A stretch of 17,495 nucleotides of DNA from Deltaproteobacteria bacterium RIFOXYA12_FULL_61_11 (GTDB lineage Bacteria > Bdellovibrionota_F > JAHFAK01 > YA12-FULL-61-11). A program made the translations under genes and the position numbers. The DNA lies in the NCBI GenBank assembly GCA_001799195.1, contig MGSU01000303.1, positions 1 to 17,495 on the forward strand. The letters run 5' to 3'. Below are positions 1 through 11,045 of the stretch, in pieces (the first letter of the stretch is position 1; every line of letters begins with the position of its first letter). The notes under the pieces are model-generated. The model was not told the origin of the DNA. It made no database searches and saw nothing but the letters and a program-made list of their open reading frames with translations.

Positions 1-310
1 CTCGTAACGCCATCACAACCTTGCGTACCAAGCTGAGGTCACTTCCACGGTGGACCTCTATGCCAATATCGCCAACGCGAAGCACAAGAACACGTTTTGC
101 ACGATCCCCCCAGGCTCGCACCTCGACCAGACCCGATCCTTCCTCTTCCTCTCGCAACTGCCTCCGCCACCGATAGAAGGTATAAAGGTTCAACCCATGC
201 TGCCGGCAATACTCGGCCTGTCTCTCTCCACTCTACCGCCATTCCTGTATCTGCCGCCGCCAAGAACTCAGGCGATCCTGCCGAGTTCCCGTCGTCTTCA
301 CCTCGATCAA
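1..310 (-). pseudogene. tnpA: IS66-family accessory protein TnpA (OrfA) relic, partial, with in-frame stop
   Basis: Reading the minus strand leftward from a TTG at 310-308 gives an open frame with the helix-turn-helix typical of IS66 TnpA: W-R-R-Q-I-Q-E-W-R, then S-G-E-R-Q-A-E-Y-C-R-Q-H-G-L-N, then T-F-Y-R-W-R-R-Q-L. A later basic stretch leads to the C-terminal V-G-D-I-G-I-E-V pattern that these proteins share. The frame is broken by a TAG at 235-233, inside the predicted DNA-binding helices. A second TAG lies just after a possible upstream ATG (ATG-GAG-TAG, about 325-317). The frame runs off the left edge, where tnpB and tnpC would be expected. In intact elements TnpA helps the TnpC transposase. 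The family call rests on motif recognition; loss of function is inferred from the stop codons. Confidence 0.72.
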
Positions 311-408
311 CTGCTACTCCATTCACGCTCCCCCAGTCTCTTGTAACCCTACGGCAAGCCTAGCAGAGTCCCACGACCAGCGAAAGATTCGTTTGATTAC
401 GCGCTTAC
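1..408 (-). mobile_element. Terminal part of an IS66-family insertion sequence
   Basis: The tnpA relic is preceded, in its own reading direction, by about 98 bases ending in GTAAGCGCG on the minus strand (CGCTTAC at 402-408 on the + strand). IS66-family elements commonly begin with GTAAGCG or a close variant a short distance before tnpA, so 408 is the probable element end. G+C falls sharply just to the right of this point. The other end and the 8-bp target duplication lie outside the window, so the boundary is inferred from one end only. Confidence 0.5.
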
Positions 409-729
409 GATTCTCCAACCTAGACCGTTACAGTTCACCATGATCTAAGACATTCTTTTCTATCATATTTGCAGGATATCGCCTTGTTGCCCATCGCTTT
501 CTGCCTATATTTCAAGAATATTGTCTCATTTGTTAAAACCCATTTAAATGATAGTTTCTACTTATATAAGTATATCGATAGCGATTTGTGACTTTTTCAG
601 TTTTGAATACTTAATAAATTTGACTTTTTATTATTAACGTAATAATGTATACGACATATTAAATAAGTTATTAACATATAAACATGATCTACTAATATAT
701 ATTTATATATATTTATTATTGGAGGCACT
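409..729. other. AT-rich non-coding region before dnaN; possible part of the replication origin
   Basis: No credible gene is visible here. A+T rises steeply from about 430 and the last 30 bases before the dnaN ribosome site are almost entirely A and T (about 694-720), like a DNA-unwinding element. Two copies of TTATTAAC occur at 631-638 and 668-675; the second, TTATTAACA, differs by one base from the DnaA-box consensus TTATNCACA. No exact DnaA box was found on either strand. Short palindromes lie at 541-550 (CATTTAAATG) and 561-570 (CTTATATAAG). The position beside dnaN and near parS supports an origin, but dnaA is not in the window, so this remains inference. Confidence 0.35.
620..648 (+). 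promoter_or_regulatory. Possible sigma-70-type promoter for dnaN-gyrB-gyrA
   Basis: TTGACT at 620-625 is one base from the -35 consensus. At a 17-base spacing lies TAATGT (643-648), a weak -10. In DNA this AT-rich chance matches are likely, so the call is tentative. It would give a leader of roughly 75 bases before the dnaN start. Confidence 0.25.
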
Positions 730-1863
730 ATGAAGGTTCGTTTTAGGAAAGATCAAATATTACAATTACTATCTGCAAACCTTGGAATACTAGAAAAGAA
801 AAATACTCAACCAATACTGAATTATTTATACTTTCAAGCAGATAAAAATGGTAAAGTAATTACAAAAGCAACGAATTATGATATTAGTTTACTATGTGAA
901 TATGAATACGATGTTATTGAAGAAGGTACAATACTATTACCATGTAAAAGTTTATACGAAATAGCAAAAGAGTTACCACAAGATGAGGACATAACAATAT
1001 GGACACAAGAAAATGATAGAATAAATATTGTTTGTGGAACAATATTTTTCAAAATTATTGGAATTGAATCAACACAGTTTCCATTATTCCCAGAATTTGA
1101 AGGAGAACATTTCAAAATATCTACAATAAAATTAAGAACAATGATAGATAAAGTATTGTTTGCTTCTTCTATTGATAACACAAGATATAATTTAAATGGT
1201 ATTTTTTTTGAAAGAATTAGAAAAAACGATTCCTATTTTTTAAGAATGGTTGCTACAGATGGTCATAGATTATCATTAGTTGATATTGTTTGCGATGATG
1301 ATAATAATATTGATGTAGGTAGAGGAATTATATTACAAAGGAAAGGTGTTATTGAATTAAGAAAATTACTTGATATCAATATTGATAATATAAATATTAT
1401 TATACAAAATAATCAAATGATGGCAAATATTGGTAATTCAATAATTTATATACGATTGGTAGATGGGGAATTTCCTGATTATGAAATGGTAATACCAAAA
1501 TTAAATGATAAAATGTTTCGTGTAAGAAAATCATTATTTCTTAACGCTATTAAAAGAGTATCAATATTACCAAATATTTCATTTGGAAATAAATCAAAAT
1601 CCATACAATTTAAGGTTACAAATGGAAAATTATTAATTTTTACATCACAACAAGAAACTGGTGAGGCAAAGGAGGAAATTAATATTGATTATTCTGGAAA
1701 TGAAATAATTGTTGGTTTCAATGGTAAATATATTATTGATATTTTGAATGCATGTTATGGTGAATGGATTATTGTGAAACTATCAGATCAATTAACAGCA
1801 GGTATAATACATGATGGTGACATGATAGATCATTTGAATGTAATTATGCCAATTCGTATATAA
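730..1863 (+). CDS. dnaN: DNA polymerase III subunit beta (sliding clamp)
   Basis: This is the beta clamp, which dimerises into a ring around DNA and tethers the replicative polymerase and repair factors. At 377 residues it is close to the usual 365-380. Recognisable landmarks are N-T-R-Y-N-L-N-G-I near residue 150, A-T-D-G-H-R-L at 175-181, G-E-F-P-D-Y at 246-251, and a C-terminal M-P-I-R-I corresponding to the M-P-M-R-L end that forms the client-binding pocket. GGAGG at 721-725 is well spaced before the ATG. It is the first gene of a tight row, 17 bases before gyrB. dnaA does not precede it within the window and recF is missing between it and gyrB. Composition is extremely AT-rich, with many Ile, Asn and Lys codons. 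Confidence 0.97.
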   Translation: MKVRFRKDQILQLLSANLGILEKKNTQPILNYLYFQADKNGKVITKATNYDISLLCEYEYDVIEEGTILLPCKSLYEIAKELPQDEDITIWTQENDRINIVCGTIFFKIIGIESTQFPLFPEFEGEHFKISTIKLRTMIDKVLFASSIDNTRYNLNGIFFERIRKNDSYFLRMVATDGHRLSLVDIVCDDDNNIDVGRGIILQRKGVIELRKLLDINIDNINIIIQNNQMMANIGNSIIYIRLVDGEFPDYEMVIPKLNDKMFRVRKSLFLNAIKRVSILPNISFGNKSKSIQFKVTNGKLLIFTSQQETGEAKEEINIDYSGNEIIVGFNGKYIIDILNACYGEWIIVKLSDQLTAGIIHDGDMIDHLNVIMPIRI

Positions 1864-1877
1864 TATCATATAGGTGA

Positions 1878-4280
<2,403 letters not shown>

Positions 4281-4288
4281 AGGTGGTA

Positions 4289-6739
4289 ATGAATAGCAAC
4301 ATTAACGAAATATCTTCGATAACAATAGAAGAGGAGATGAAGAAATCATATCTCAGTTATGCAATGAGTGTAATTATTGGACGTGCATTACCAGATGTTA
4401 GAGATGGTCTTAAACCTGTACACCGAAGAATACTTTATTCAATGTATGAAATCGGGAATACTCATATTAAACCATATAAGAAATCAGCACGTGTAGTCGG
4501 TGACGTGATGGGTAAATATCATCCACATGGAGATGCTGCAATATATGAATCAATAGTAAGAATGGCACAACCATTCTCTATGAGATATGAACTGATTGAT
4601 GGACAGGGAAATTTTGGATCAGTTGATGGTGATCCTGCTGCAGCTATGAGATATACAGAAATAAGGATGAGTAGAATATCCGATGAATTGTTGCGTGATA
4701 TTGAAAAGGACACTGTAGGGTACATACCAAATTATGATGGTAACGAACAAGAACCAGTAGTACTACCAACAAGAATCCCAAATTTATTATTAAATGGTTC
4801 ATCTGGTATTGCTGTAGGTATGGCTACAAATATTCCGCCACACAATTTAACAGAATTATCTAATGCATTAATTGCAACAATACAAAACAATGAAATAACA
4901 ACAACAGAATTACAAACAATAATAAAAGGACCAGATTTTCCAACAGCTAGTATGATATATGGAATAAAGGGAATTATTGATGCATATGAATCTGGAAGGG
5001 GTATAATAACAATTAGAGCTAAATATAATATTGAAGAAAATAAAAAAGATAAACAATCAATAATAATAACTGAACTGCCATATCAGGTAAATAAAGCAAA
5101 ATTGATTGAAAAAATTGCAGAACTCGTACGTGATAAACAAATTGATGGAATCTATGATTTAAGAGATGAATCAGATAAAGATGGTATACGAATTGTAATT
5201 GAATGTAAGAGAGATAGTAATACAAATGTAATAATGAATAATTTATATAAACACACACCACTGCAAACAAGTTATGGTATGAATTTTGTGGCATTAGTGA
5301 ATGGCAAACCAGAAACGTTATCTTTAAAAAACATATTAATAAAATTTATTGAACATAGAAACGAAATTATTACAAGAAGGACTCAATATGATTTATTACA
5401 AGCTGAGAAAAGAATACATATAATAAGGGGATTAAATATTGCTCTTGATGATATTGACAATGTAATTGAGACAATAAAAAAATCAGGAAATACAGAAATA
5501 GCAAAAAATAACTTAATAAATAATTATTCGTTATCTGAAATACAAGCACACGCAATATTAGAAATGAGATTACAACGATTGACTGGTATAGAAAGAAATA
5601 AATTGAAAGAAGAAGAAAGAATACTGCAAGATGATATTAGTAAATATAAATTGATATTAATGAATAAAAAATTAGTAGATGAAGTAATGATAAATGAAAT
5701 CGAAGAAATACGAAATAAATATGGTAGTATTAGAAAAACAGAAATACTTTATAATGACGAATCAGATATTAACATCGAATCATGTATTAATGATTTACCA
5801 ATGATAATAACATTAACAGAAAGTGGGTATATTAAAAGAATGAACGCTGAACAGTATACAACACAGCATAGAGGTGGAAAGGGAAAGATAGCACTAACAA
5901 CACGAGATGAAGATAGGGTAAAAAATATTTTCTGGGGGACAAATAAAAGCAATTTGTTATTATTCTCAAATATGGGAAAAGTTCATCAGTTAAAGGTATA
6001 TCAAATACAAGAAGCAACAACAAAAACAGCTAAAGGTAAACCTTTAGTAAATTATATTGAGATCGATAATAATGAAAGTATTTCAACAATACTTTGTGTA
6101 CAAGATTATTGTATTGATAGATATTTAATCTTTGCTACAAAAAAAGGTGTTATTAAAAAGACAGATATTATGTCCTTCACAAGGAAGCGGAAAGGTGGAT
6201 TAATTGCAATTCACCTTGATGAAGGCGATGAATTATTAAATGTTAGGGAGGTTAATGAAGAAGAACAAATAATATTGGCATCAGCAGAAGGTAATGCGAT
6301 ATGTTTCAAAAGTAACGAATTACGACCTTTGGGAAGAGGAACCAGAGGTGTAATTGGAATGAGATTTAATAGTACTGACCATTTAGTAAATATGGATATT
6401 GCACGATCGGGAAGTTATTTATTATCTGTTACAGAAAATGGATACGGGAAGAGAACATCAGTAGAAGACTATAGACTTACAAAGAGAGGAGGCAAAGGGT
6501 TAATAACAATAAAAACAGATGAAAGGAATGGAAGAGTTGTTGGCGTGGTATCTGTCTATGAAGATGACCAATTAATCGTAATTACGACTGAAGGTAAATT
6601 AATTTGGATAAATGTAAAAGAATTACCGATTATTGGAAGGAATACAAAGGGAGTAAAAATAGTTGAATTAAATAATAATGAAAAAGTAAAAGATATTGAA
6701 AGGGTAATAAAAGGAATAAACGATGTATTTGAATCTTAA
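4289..6739 (+). CDS. gyrA: DNA gyrase subunit A
   Basis: GyrA cuts, passes and reseals DNA with GyrB. With the ATG at 4289 the protein is 816 residues and its numbering matches E. coli: catalytic Tyr 122 in [10 protein letters not shown] and the quinolone region at 81-88 (G-D-A-A-I-Y-E-S), so position 83 is Ala and 87 is Glu instead of Ser and Asp. The C-terminal beta-pinwheel begins after about residue 500. Its GyrA box is Q-H-R-G-G-K-G at 526-532, one change from the canonical Q-R-R-G-G-K-G, which indicates true gyrase and not topoisomerase IV. The start was preferred over a GTG at 4283 because GAGG at 4280-4283 then lies 5 bases from the ATG. A parS site begins 8 bases after the stop. Confidence 0.97.
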   Translation: MNSNINEISSITIEEEMKKSYLSYAMSVIIGRALPDVRDGLKPVHRRILYSMYEIGNTHIKPYKKSARVVGDVMGKYHPHGDAAIYESIVRMAQPFSMRYELIDGQGNFGSVDGDPAAAMRYTEIRMSRISDELLRDIEKDTVGYIPNYDGNEQEPVVLPTRIPNLLLNGSSGIAVGMATNIPPHNLTELSNALIATIQNNEITTTELQTIIKGPDFPTASMIYGIKGIIDAYESGRGIITIRAKYNIEENKKDKQSIIITELPYQVNKAKLIEKIAELVRDKQIDGIYDLRDESDKDGIRIVIECKRDSNTNVIMNNLYKHTPLQTSYGMNFVALVNGKPETLSLKNILIKFIEHRNEIITRRTQYDLLQAEKRIHIIRGLNIALDDIDNVIETIKKSGNTEIAKNNLINNYSLSEIQAHAILEMRLQRLTGIERNKLKEEERILQDDISKYKLILMNKKLVDEVMINEIEEIRNKYGSIRKTEILYNDESDINIESCINDLPMIITLTESGYIKRMNAEQYTTQHRGGKGKIALTTRDEDRVKNIFWGTNKSNLLLFSNMGKVHQLKVYQIQEATTKTAKGKPLVNYIEIDNNESISTILCVQDYCIDRYLIFATKKGVIKKTDIMSFTRKRKGGLIAIHLDEGDELLNVREVNEEEQIILASAEGNAICFKSNELRPLGRGTRGVIGMRFNSTDHLVNMDIARSGSYLLSVTENGYGKRTSVEDYRLTKRGGKGLITIKTDERNGRVVGVVSVYEDDQLIVITTEGKLIWINVKELPIIGRNTKGVKIVELNNNEKVKDIERVIKGINDVFES

Positions 6740-6747
6740 TAACAGCT

Positions 6748-6763
6748 TGTTTCACGTGAAACA
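6748..6763. promoter_or_regulatory. parS: parS, ParB-binding chromosome segregation site
   Basis: TGTTTCACGTGAAACA is a perfect 16-bp palindrome identical to the widely conserved bacterial parS consensus. ParB loads here as a CTP-dependent clamp and spreads on the flanking DNA; ParA then moves the origin region during segregation. Such sites cluster close to the replication origin. It lies in the 52-base gap between gyrA and the receiver gene. No parA or parB gene is in the window. Confidence 0.93.
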
Positions 6764-6791
6764 CAACGTCAATACTACAATTGATTAAATA

Positions 6792-7169
6792 ATGTTAAAG
6801 ATTGTAATATTAGATGATTCCATTTCAACATGTACTGTAGTTAAACACATATTAAATAACATTGGATATCGTGATATTACTGTGTCGTATTCGTGGAATA
6901 ATTGTGAAGAACAATTACTATCAAAAATATACAATATCGCATTAATTGATATAATTCTACATAATGTACAAGGAATAACATGTATCAAAAAAATACATGA
7001 AATACAGAAAGAATGCAAAATAATCGCAATGTCTGTACGAAGTGATCCAATAATTATTAAAAAAGCATTCATTAACGGAGCTAATTATTATCTAAGTAAA
7101 CCATTTGAAGAGCATGAATTACATGCCGCAATAGATACAATCATAAAAAAAATAATTAATATAAATTAG
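6792..7169 (+). CDS. Stand-alone response-regulator receiver (CheY-like)
   Basis: This 125-residue protein is a single receiver domain with no output domain. The acidic pocket is Asp 8 and Asp 9 (I-L-D-D-S), the predicted phosphorylation site is Asp 53 (A-L-I-D-I), the switch position is Ser 81 (A-M-S-V) and the conserved lysine is Lys 103 in L-S-K-P-F. All residues needed for phosphorylation are present. A single-domain regulator usually acts by binding a partner, such as a flagellar motor, a kinase or a phosphorelay protein; the partner cannot be told here and no kinase is nearby. No good Shine-Dalgarno sequence precedes the ATG. The gene follows gyrA and parS, and its last 14 bases overlap the end of the convergent glycosyltransferase gene. 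Composition matches gyrA. Confidence 0.88.
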   Translation: MLKIVILDDSISTCTVVKHILNNIGYRDITVSYSWNNCEEQLLSKIYNIALIDIILHNVQGITCIKKIHEIQKECKIIAMSVRSDPIIIKKAFINGANYYLSKPFEEHELHAAIDTIIKKIININ

Positions 7170-8112
7170 AATAAATGTTATTTAAATAGGACAAAAACGA
7201 TTGGCTGAAATATCGGTATTTCCCCTTACCTCTGCGATAAATAAATAATTTATGAATTAATTTCAATGTAAGTATTAATGAAAATATATTATTAAATAAT
7301 TGGAATGGTATAGAAAATAGTAATCGAGATATCATCCAGAAAATATGTGTGATAAATACATACCATTCATTGCAATGTTTCCAGATAAAAATATATCTGT
7401 TGCGTTTAGAAACATAAGATACATATCGTTGATTGATGTTATTAATGGTTGAATGAGGTGTATGATAGACAAATGAATTAAATGCATAACGGATATGATA
7501 TCCATCCAACCAAGCAGACAAGGAAAGATCAGTATCTTCCCAATAAAATGGTGAATAAATTGTATCAAACCCACCACACTCAAAGAAGAGAGATCTATTA
7601 ATTGCACATGCGCCACCAGAAAGTGAAAAAATTAATGGAAAAGATTGATCCGCTGGGTGATTGTTTGAAAGAATATTTACAGAGATAAAACCACGGTAAA
7701 TATTTGGAATAAATGATAATGTTGATGAATCAGTGAAGGGTTCAAGTTGTGTATTACGAATAGCAAATCTAACACCAAATAGGCGATTATAAGAATGAAA
7801 AATATCAGGAAGAGATTTAAAACAATTAATATCTATAAACATATCATTATTCAAAAAAATTAATATATCACCATGAGAGAGCCTTGCACCAAAATTACAT
7901 GCACGAGAAAAGCCAGTATTAGATATACTATATATGTATCGTATAGAATAGTTACTAGATAAGATAAATTGATGCGTTGAATAATCATATCCATCATCAA
8001 CGAGAATTATTTCAAATGGATGATTTGAATTATTTGCAGCATCAAGAACAGAAGAGAGATTATTCGACAAAAGGTTTTTGCCATGAAAACTTGGAATAAT
8101 GATAGAAAACAT
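7156..8112 (-). CDS. Family 2 glycosyltransferase (rhamnosyltransferase-like)
   Basis: A GT-A fold transferase of 318 residues that would add a sugar from a nucleotide donor to a growing surface polysaccharide. Visible motifs are I-I-I-P-S-F at 4-9, V-D-D-G at 38-41, G-F-S-R-A-C-N-F-G at 67-75, the metal/donor motif L-N-N-D at 87-90, S-G-G-A-C-A-I-N around 165-172, and W-E-D-T-D-L at 191-196, which resembles the ED motif holding the catalytic base. The layout recalls rhamnosyl or galactofuranosyl transferases, but the sugar cannot be assigned. A hydrophobic stretch at roughly 250-290 could attach it to the inner membrane. It is the last gene of the four-gene operon, 34 bases after the flippase. 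No Shine-Dalgarno sequence is seen before the ATG, and the protein is unusually rich in Ser, Tyr, Phe and Asn. Confidence 0.87.
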   Translation of the reverse strand: MFSIIIPSFHGKNLLSNNLSSVLDAANNSNHPFEIILVDDGYDYSTHQFILSSNYSIRYIYSISNTGFSRACNFGARLSHGDILIFLNNDMFIDINCFKSLPDIFHSYNRLFGVRFAIRNTQLEPFTDSSTLSFIPNIYRGFISVNILSNNHPADQSFPLIFSLSGGACAINRSLFFECGGFDTIYSPFYWEDTDLSLSAWLDGYHIRYAFNSFVYHTPHSTINNINQRYVSYVSKRNRYIFIWKHCNEWYVFITHIFWMISRLLFSIPFQLFNNIFSLILTLKLIHKLFIYRRGKGKYRYFSQSFLSYLNNIYSNLY

Positions 8113-8146
8113 ATTTTATAACAAACGACAAAATATGTAATAAATA

Positions 8147-9613
8147 TCATATTTTTGTAGGTAAATATAGTGAATAAATACCAATTCTCTTTAACAAATT
8201 AAACGTACGGTAAAGAAGTATTTTTACTAAGGATAATACAAATGTATAATGGAAGGGAAGAATAAGGAGAATATATACAATAATACCAATAGGAATAAGT
8301 AGAATAATAGAATGTGAACGGTAAAATGTAATAAATGCAAACAATCCAATACAACTAGGAACGATACGGGCAATTAATAACAGCAATTTAACATAATCAA
8401 TGTGTGACCTAATCAGAAATGTGAAAGATAATAGAAAATAAACATTTGTAACGAGGGTAGTAAATGATGCACCAGGATGACCATACAATGGAATAAAAAT
8501 TATATTAAGAATAATGTTGAGAAGTACGGCAAAGAAAGTAATTAATAATACAGTCTTCTGTCGATCTGATGCATTCATACATAAGGAAAAAAGAGAGGTG
8601 ATAAATTGTAGAGAAACAGTCCAAGCTAAAAATGAAAGAGATCTATGAGCATCGATAAATGATGGACCCCAAATAAACATAGTAATTGGATTTGAAAGTA
8701 ACATGACAATAATACCAAAAGGAAGCGCCATGAGGATTAGTAAATGAAGAGATTTGTTGAAATAATCATTAAACTGAGTGCGATCTGAATGAAAGGAAGA
8801 TGAAAGTGCCGGAAATACTGCAGTACTAACATTTGATGGTAGTAGTAATACCACAGTAGCGAGTTTTGAGGCAGCATCATATAGCCCCGTGGCTGAATCA
8901 CTGTCCATTAATTTAAGCATAGATATGTCTATTTTTGTACAAAGAACTACGAGGATACTACTTGTTGCAAAAGGTAAACCTTGTTGTAAAAAATAGAACC
9001 ATTTAGATGGGTCCCAAGAGAAAGAAATAGTTCCAAAATAATTCACTACTAAGATTAGTGAAATGATACAAAGAATACTACTTGATACAATATGTGCTAG
9101 AAGAAGGTAGTGAACGGATAAAAGAGAAGTAAATGAGACAACTAAAATCATAGTACTTAGTAATACCTTGTTAAATATTGTTAACAAAGCATGATGTATC
9201 ATCATTTGGTGAGCATTAAAACATGATTGGAAAAGTGAAAAGAAAGAATAGATAATCATTGCGCAAGACGATAGAACTACAGTAGTATGTATATCAGAAA
9301 GAAAATACGAAGATGTGAAAATAAGAATGAAGGTTACTAGAGATGAGATAAGTTTTATTGAAATAATACTACTTAAAAAACTAATTGTTTTAGAAGGAAT
9401 ACGAGCAATATCACGTATCATTACGGTATGTGTTCCAAGATCAAGGAAAACTACAAATAAATTCACAAAGGCAAGTGCAAAACTGTATTGACCGTATAAT
9501 ACAGTACCAAGTTTTCTACCAATTAGGATACTAATAATAAACCCAAGTATTGCCGTAAAAGTAGAAGCTATTGTTAATAGGGAAGTATTTAATAGAACAC
9601 GTTTATAACTCAT
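8147..9613 (-). CDS. Wzx-like polysaccharide flippase (MOP superfamily)
   Basis: A 488-residue integral membrane protein with about 12-14 hydrophobic segments and very few charged residues. The N-terminus (two membrane segments, then I-G-R-K-L-G-T-V-L-Y-G-Q-Y-S-F) is typical of the polysaccharide transporters of the MOP superfamily: a G-R-x-L-G turn followed by an aromatic Y-G-x-Y-S/F-x-F. These proteins flip undecaprenyl-linked oligosaccharides across the inner membrane. Its ATG overlaps the TGA of the preceding ligase gene by 4 bases (ATGA), implying translational coupling, and no Shine-Dalgarno sequence is visible. Neighbouring transferase and polymerase/ligase genes support the role. The exact substrate is unknown; a teichuronic-acid or O-antigen type flippase are both possible. 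Confidence 0.87.
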   Translation of the reverse strand: MSYKRVLLNTSLLTIASTFTAILGFIISILIGRKLGTVLYGQYSFALAFVNLFVVFLDLGTHTVMIRDIARIPSKTISFLSSIISIKLISSLVTFILIFTSSYFLSDIHTTVVLSSCAMIIYSFFSLFQSCFNAHQMMIHHALLTIFNKVLLSTMILVVSFTSLLSVHYLLLAHIVSSSILCIISLILVVNYFGTISFSWDPSKWFYFLQQGLPFATSSILVVLCTKIDISMLKLMDSDSATGLYDAASKLATVVLLLPSNVSTAVFPALSSSFHSDRTQFNDYFNKSLHLLILMALPFGIIVMLLSNPITMFIWGPSFIDAHRSLSFLAWTVSLQFITSLFSLCMNASDRQKTVLLITFFAVLLNIILNIIFIPLYGHPGASFTTLVTNVYFLLSFTFLIRSHIDYVKLLLLIARIVPSCIGLFAFITFYRSHSIILLIPIGIIVYILLILPFHYTFVLSLVKILLYRTFNLLKRIGIYSLYLPTKI

Positions 9614-11043
9614 ATATGTTTCAAATTATGTAAAATACTATGTTGATAATCAGATGTTAGTGCATTTGAATGACTTCGATTAATGATATTGTTTAACTCG
9701 ATTGTTGGCAACATTGTAATAATTGCTACGAGAAACCAAAATGGTTCCATAATTCTAACAATAATAAATGTATTAGTTCCAAGTGAATGAACGAGCAGTC
9801 CGATATAACCTGCTTGAAAACCAGTGATAATTCCCCGATAACTTGTATCCAGAACTTTTGATTTAATACGATGTAAATGTTGGAAAAGAGAAAATAACAA
9901 GTAAAGGAAAGACAATAAACCAACAAGACCGGTATCAATCAGTATTTTTACATATTGTGCGTCTATAAATTTATAGCCTGTAACACCATAACCAAGGAGT
10001 GGATGTTGACCCCAATCAGATAAAACATCTAAGTATGAATTAATCCTAGCAGAAGTTGAACCATCAAGAGCGACAGTGCCAACTTTTACAGAATATCTAT
10101 CTTGTTGAAAGGTATAGGTGATACGATCAATTACTGAACTGGGAAGAAGTATTGGTAGGATAATTGTACCAAATACTAAAAGAAGTACAAGTAATAATCG
10201 GCGATTTCTTTCAAAGTAAATCAATGCGATATACGATGCGAAAAGTGCAAGATAAGAAGAACGAGAAAGGGTAAGGGCAAGTGAAATGATTCCAATAATG
10301 AATACTGGTAAAAACAACAAACGAAGACGATTATTTTTATTACTGAGAAAAATACCGAGTGCAACAGAGAGTAATAGAACGAGATAACCACCAAATGTAT
10401 TTGGTTCACCAACATCACCTTCGAAAGGAGCACTAACTCGTTTTGTAACTGGCATATAGGCAATACCAAAAATACATGCAGCAACACATGTAACATAGAA
10501 ACCTATGAGATAACGTTTCAGTTGAATATTGGTACTGAGATGGTTAACGACCATAAAATAAATGAAAAAATATTGAAAATATTTTGTGACAAATAAAATG
10601 CCTGCAGATGGAGATACACGATCAGTTATAATACCGAGAATAGTTGAAAACAGACATGCACCAGTGTACACCATCATTGGTGTATTTAGTGGTGTTTTCA
10701 AGAATAGACCAAGATTTTTATAAATAGCAGTTTTCATAACCCAAGTAAAACCAATTATTAGAAGTAGAATATCCTCTGCACGTAATGTAACACCACGAGA
10801 TAATGATCCAGATGAACTGGTACCAAGAATAATTTCTGGAGAAAGAAGCATAGATAGAATAAGAATGAGGAGTGTAACTTCTGTGGAGAGAAAACTGATG
10901 ATCATAATTGAAAAACCGAAGGTCAGCATTACCATCTGCTGTTCTTCGAGTTTAATCATTCCATAGGCAATAAACAAAGCAGCTATTATACCTATGATAA
11001 TCAGAGGGATAAGGGGAGCATTGAGAGAACGTTTATGGAACAT
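9610..11043 (-). CDS. O-antigen ligase / polymerase-like membrane protein (Wzy/WaaL family)
   Basis: A 477-residue polytopic membrane protein with about 10-12 hydrophobic segments. Landmarks fit the O-antigen ligase/polymerase domain: P-N-T-F-G-G near 216-221, T-L-S-R-S-S-Y-L-A at about 260-268 at the start of a membrane helix, then a large extracytoplasmic loop with S-A-R-I-N-S-Y and H-P-L-L-G-Y-G at about 349-355. Numbers count from a TTG at 11049 that would add two residues; the ATG at 11043 is the choice here. Such enzymes either polymerise lipid-linked repeats or transfer glycan to lipid A or protein; sequence alone cannot separate these. The TTG would overlap the TGA of the FG-GAP gene, while the ATG lies 2 bases after it. 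No Shine-Dalgarno sequence is visible. Its partner is the downstream flippase. Confidence 0.84.
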   Translation of the reverse strand: MFHKRSLNAPLIPLIIIGIIAALFIAYGMIKLEEQQMVMLTFGFSIMIISFLSTEVTLLILILSMLLSPEIILGTSSSGSLSRGVTLRAEDILLLIIGFTWVMKTAIYKNLGLFLKTPLNTPMMVYTGACLFSTILGIITDRVSPSAGILFVTKYFQYFFIYFMVVNHLSTNIQLKRYLIGFYVTCVAACIFGIAYMPVTKRVSAPFEGDVGEPNTFGGYLVLLLSVALGIFLSNKNNRLRLLFLPVFIIGIISLALTLSRSSYLALFASYIALIYFERNRRLLLVLLLVFGTIILPILLPSSVIDRITYTFQQDRYSVKVGTVALDGSTSARINSYLDVLSDWGQHPLLGYGVTGYKFIDAQYVKILIDTGLVGLLSFLYLLFSLFQHLHRIKSKVLDTSYRGIITGFQAGYIGLLVHSLGTNTFIIVRIMEPFWFLVAIITMLPTIELNNIINRSHSNALTSDYQHSILHNLKHI

Positions 11044-11045
11044 AA

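Noticed and set aside
233-320. TAG recoding as an explanation for the stops in tnpA
   Set aside because: gyrB and the receiver gene both use TAG as their terminal stop, so decay of the element is the simpler reading.
50-363. Several overlapping short frames on both strands at the left end
   Set aside because: Only the minus-strand frame starting near 310 matches a known family (IS66 TnpA); the others are high-G+C shadows of it.
7207-7222. GAAATA-TCGG-TATTTC hairpin past the end of the receiver gene, considered as a terminator
   Set aside because: It lies inside the glycosyltransferase coding region, has only 6 pairs and is followed by CCCC, not a T-run on the + strand.
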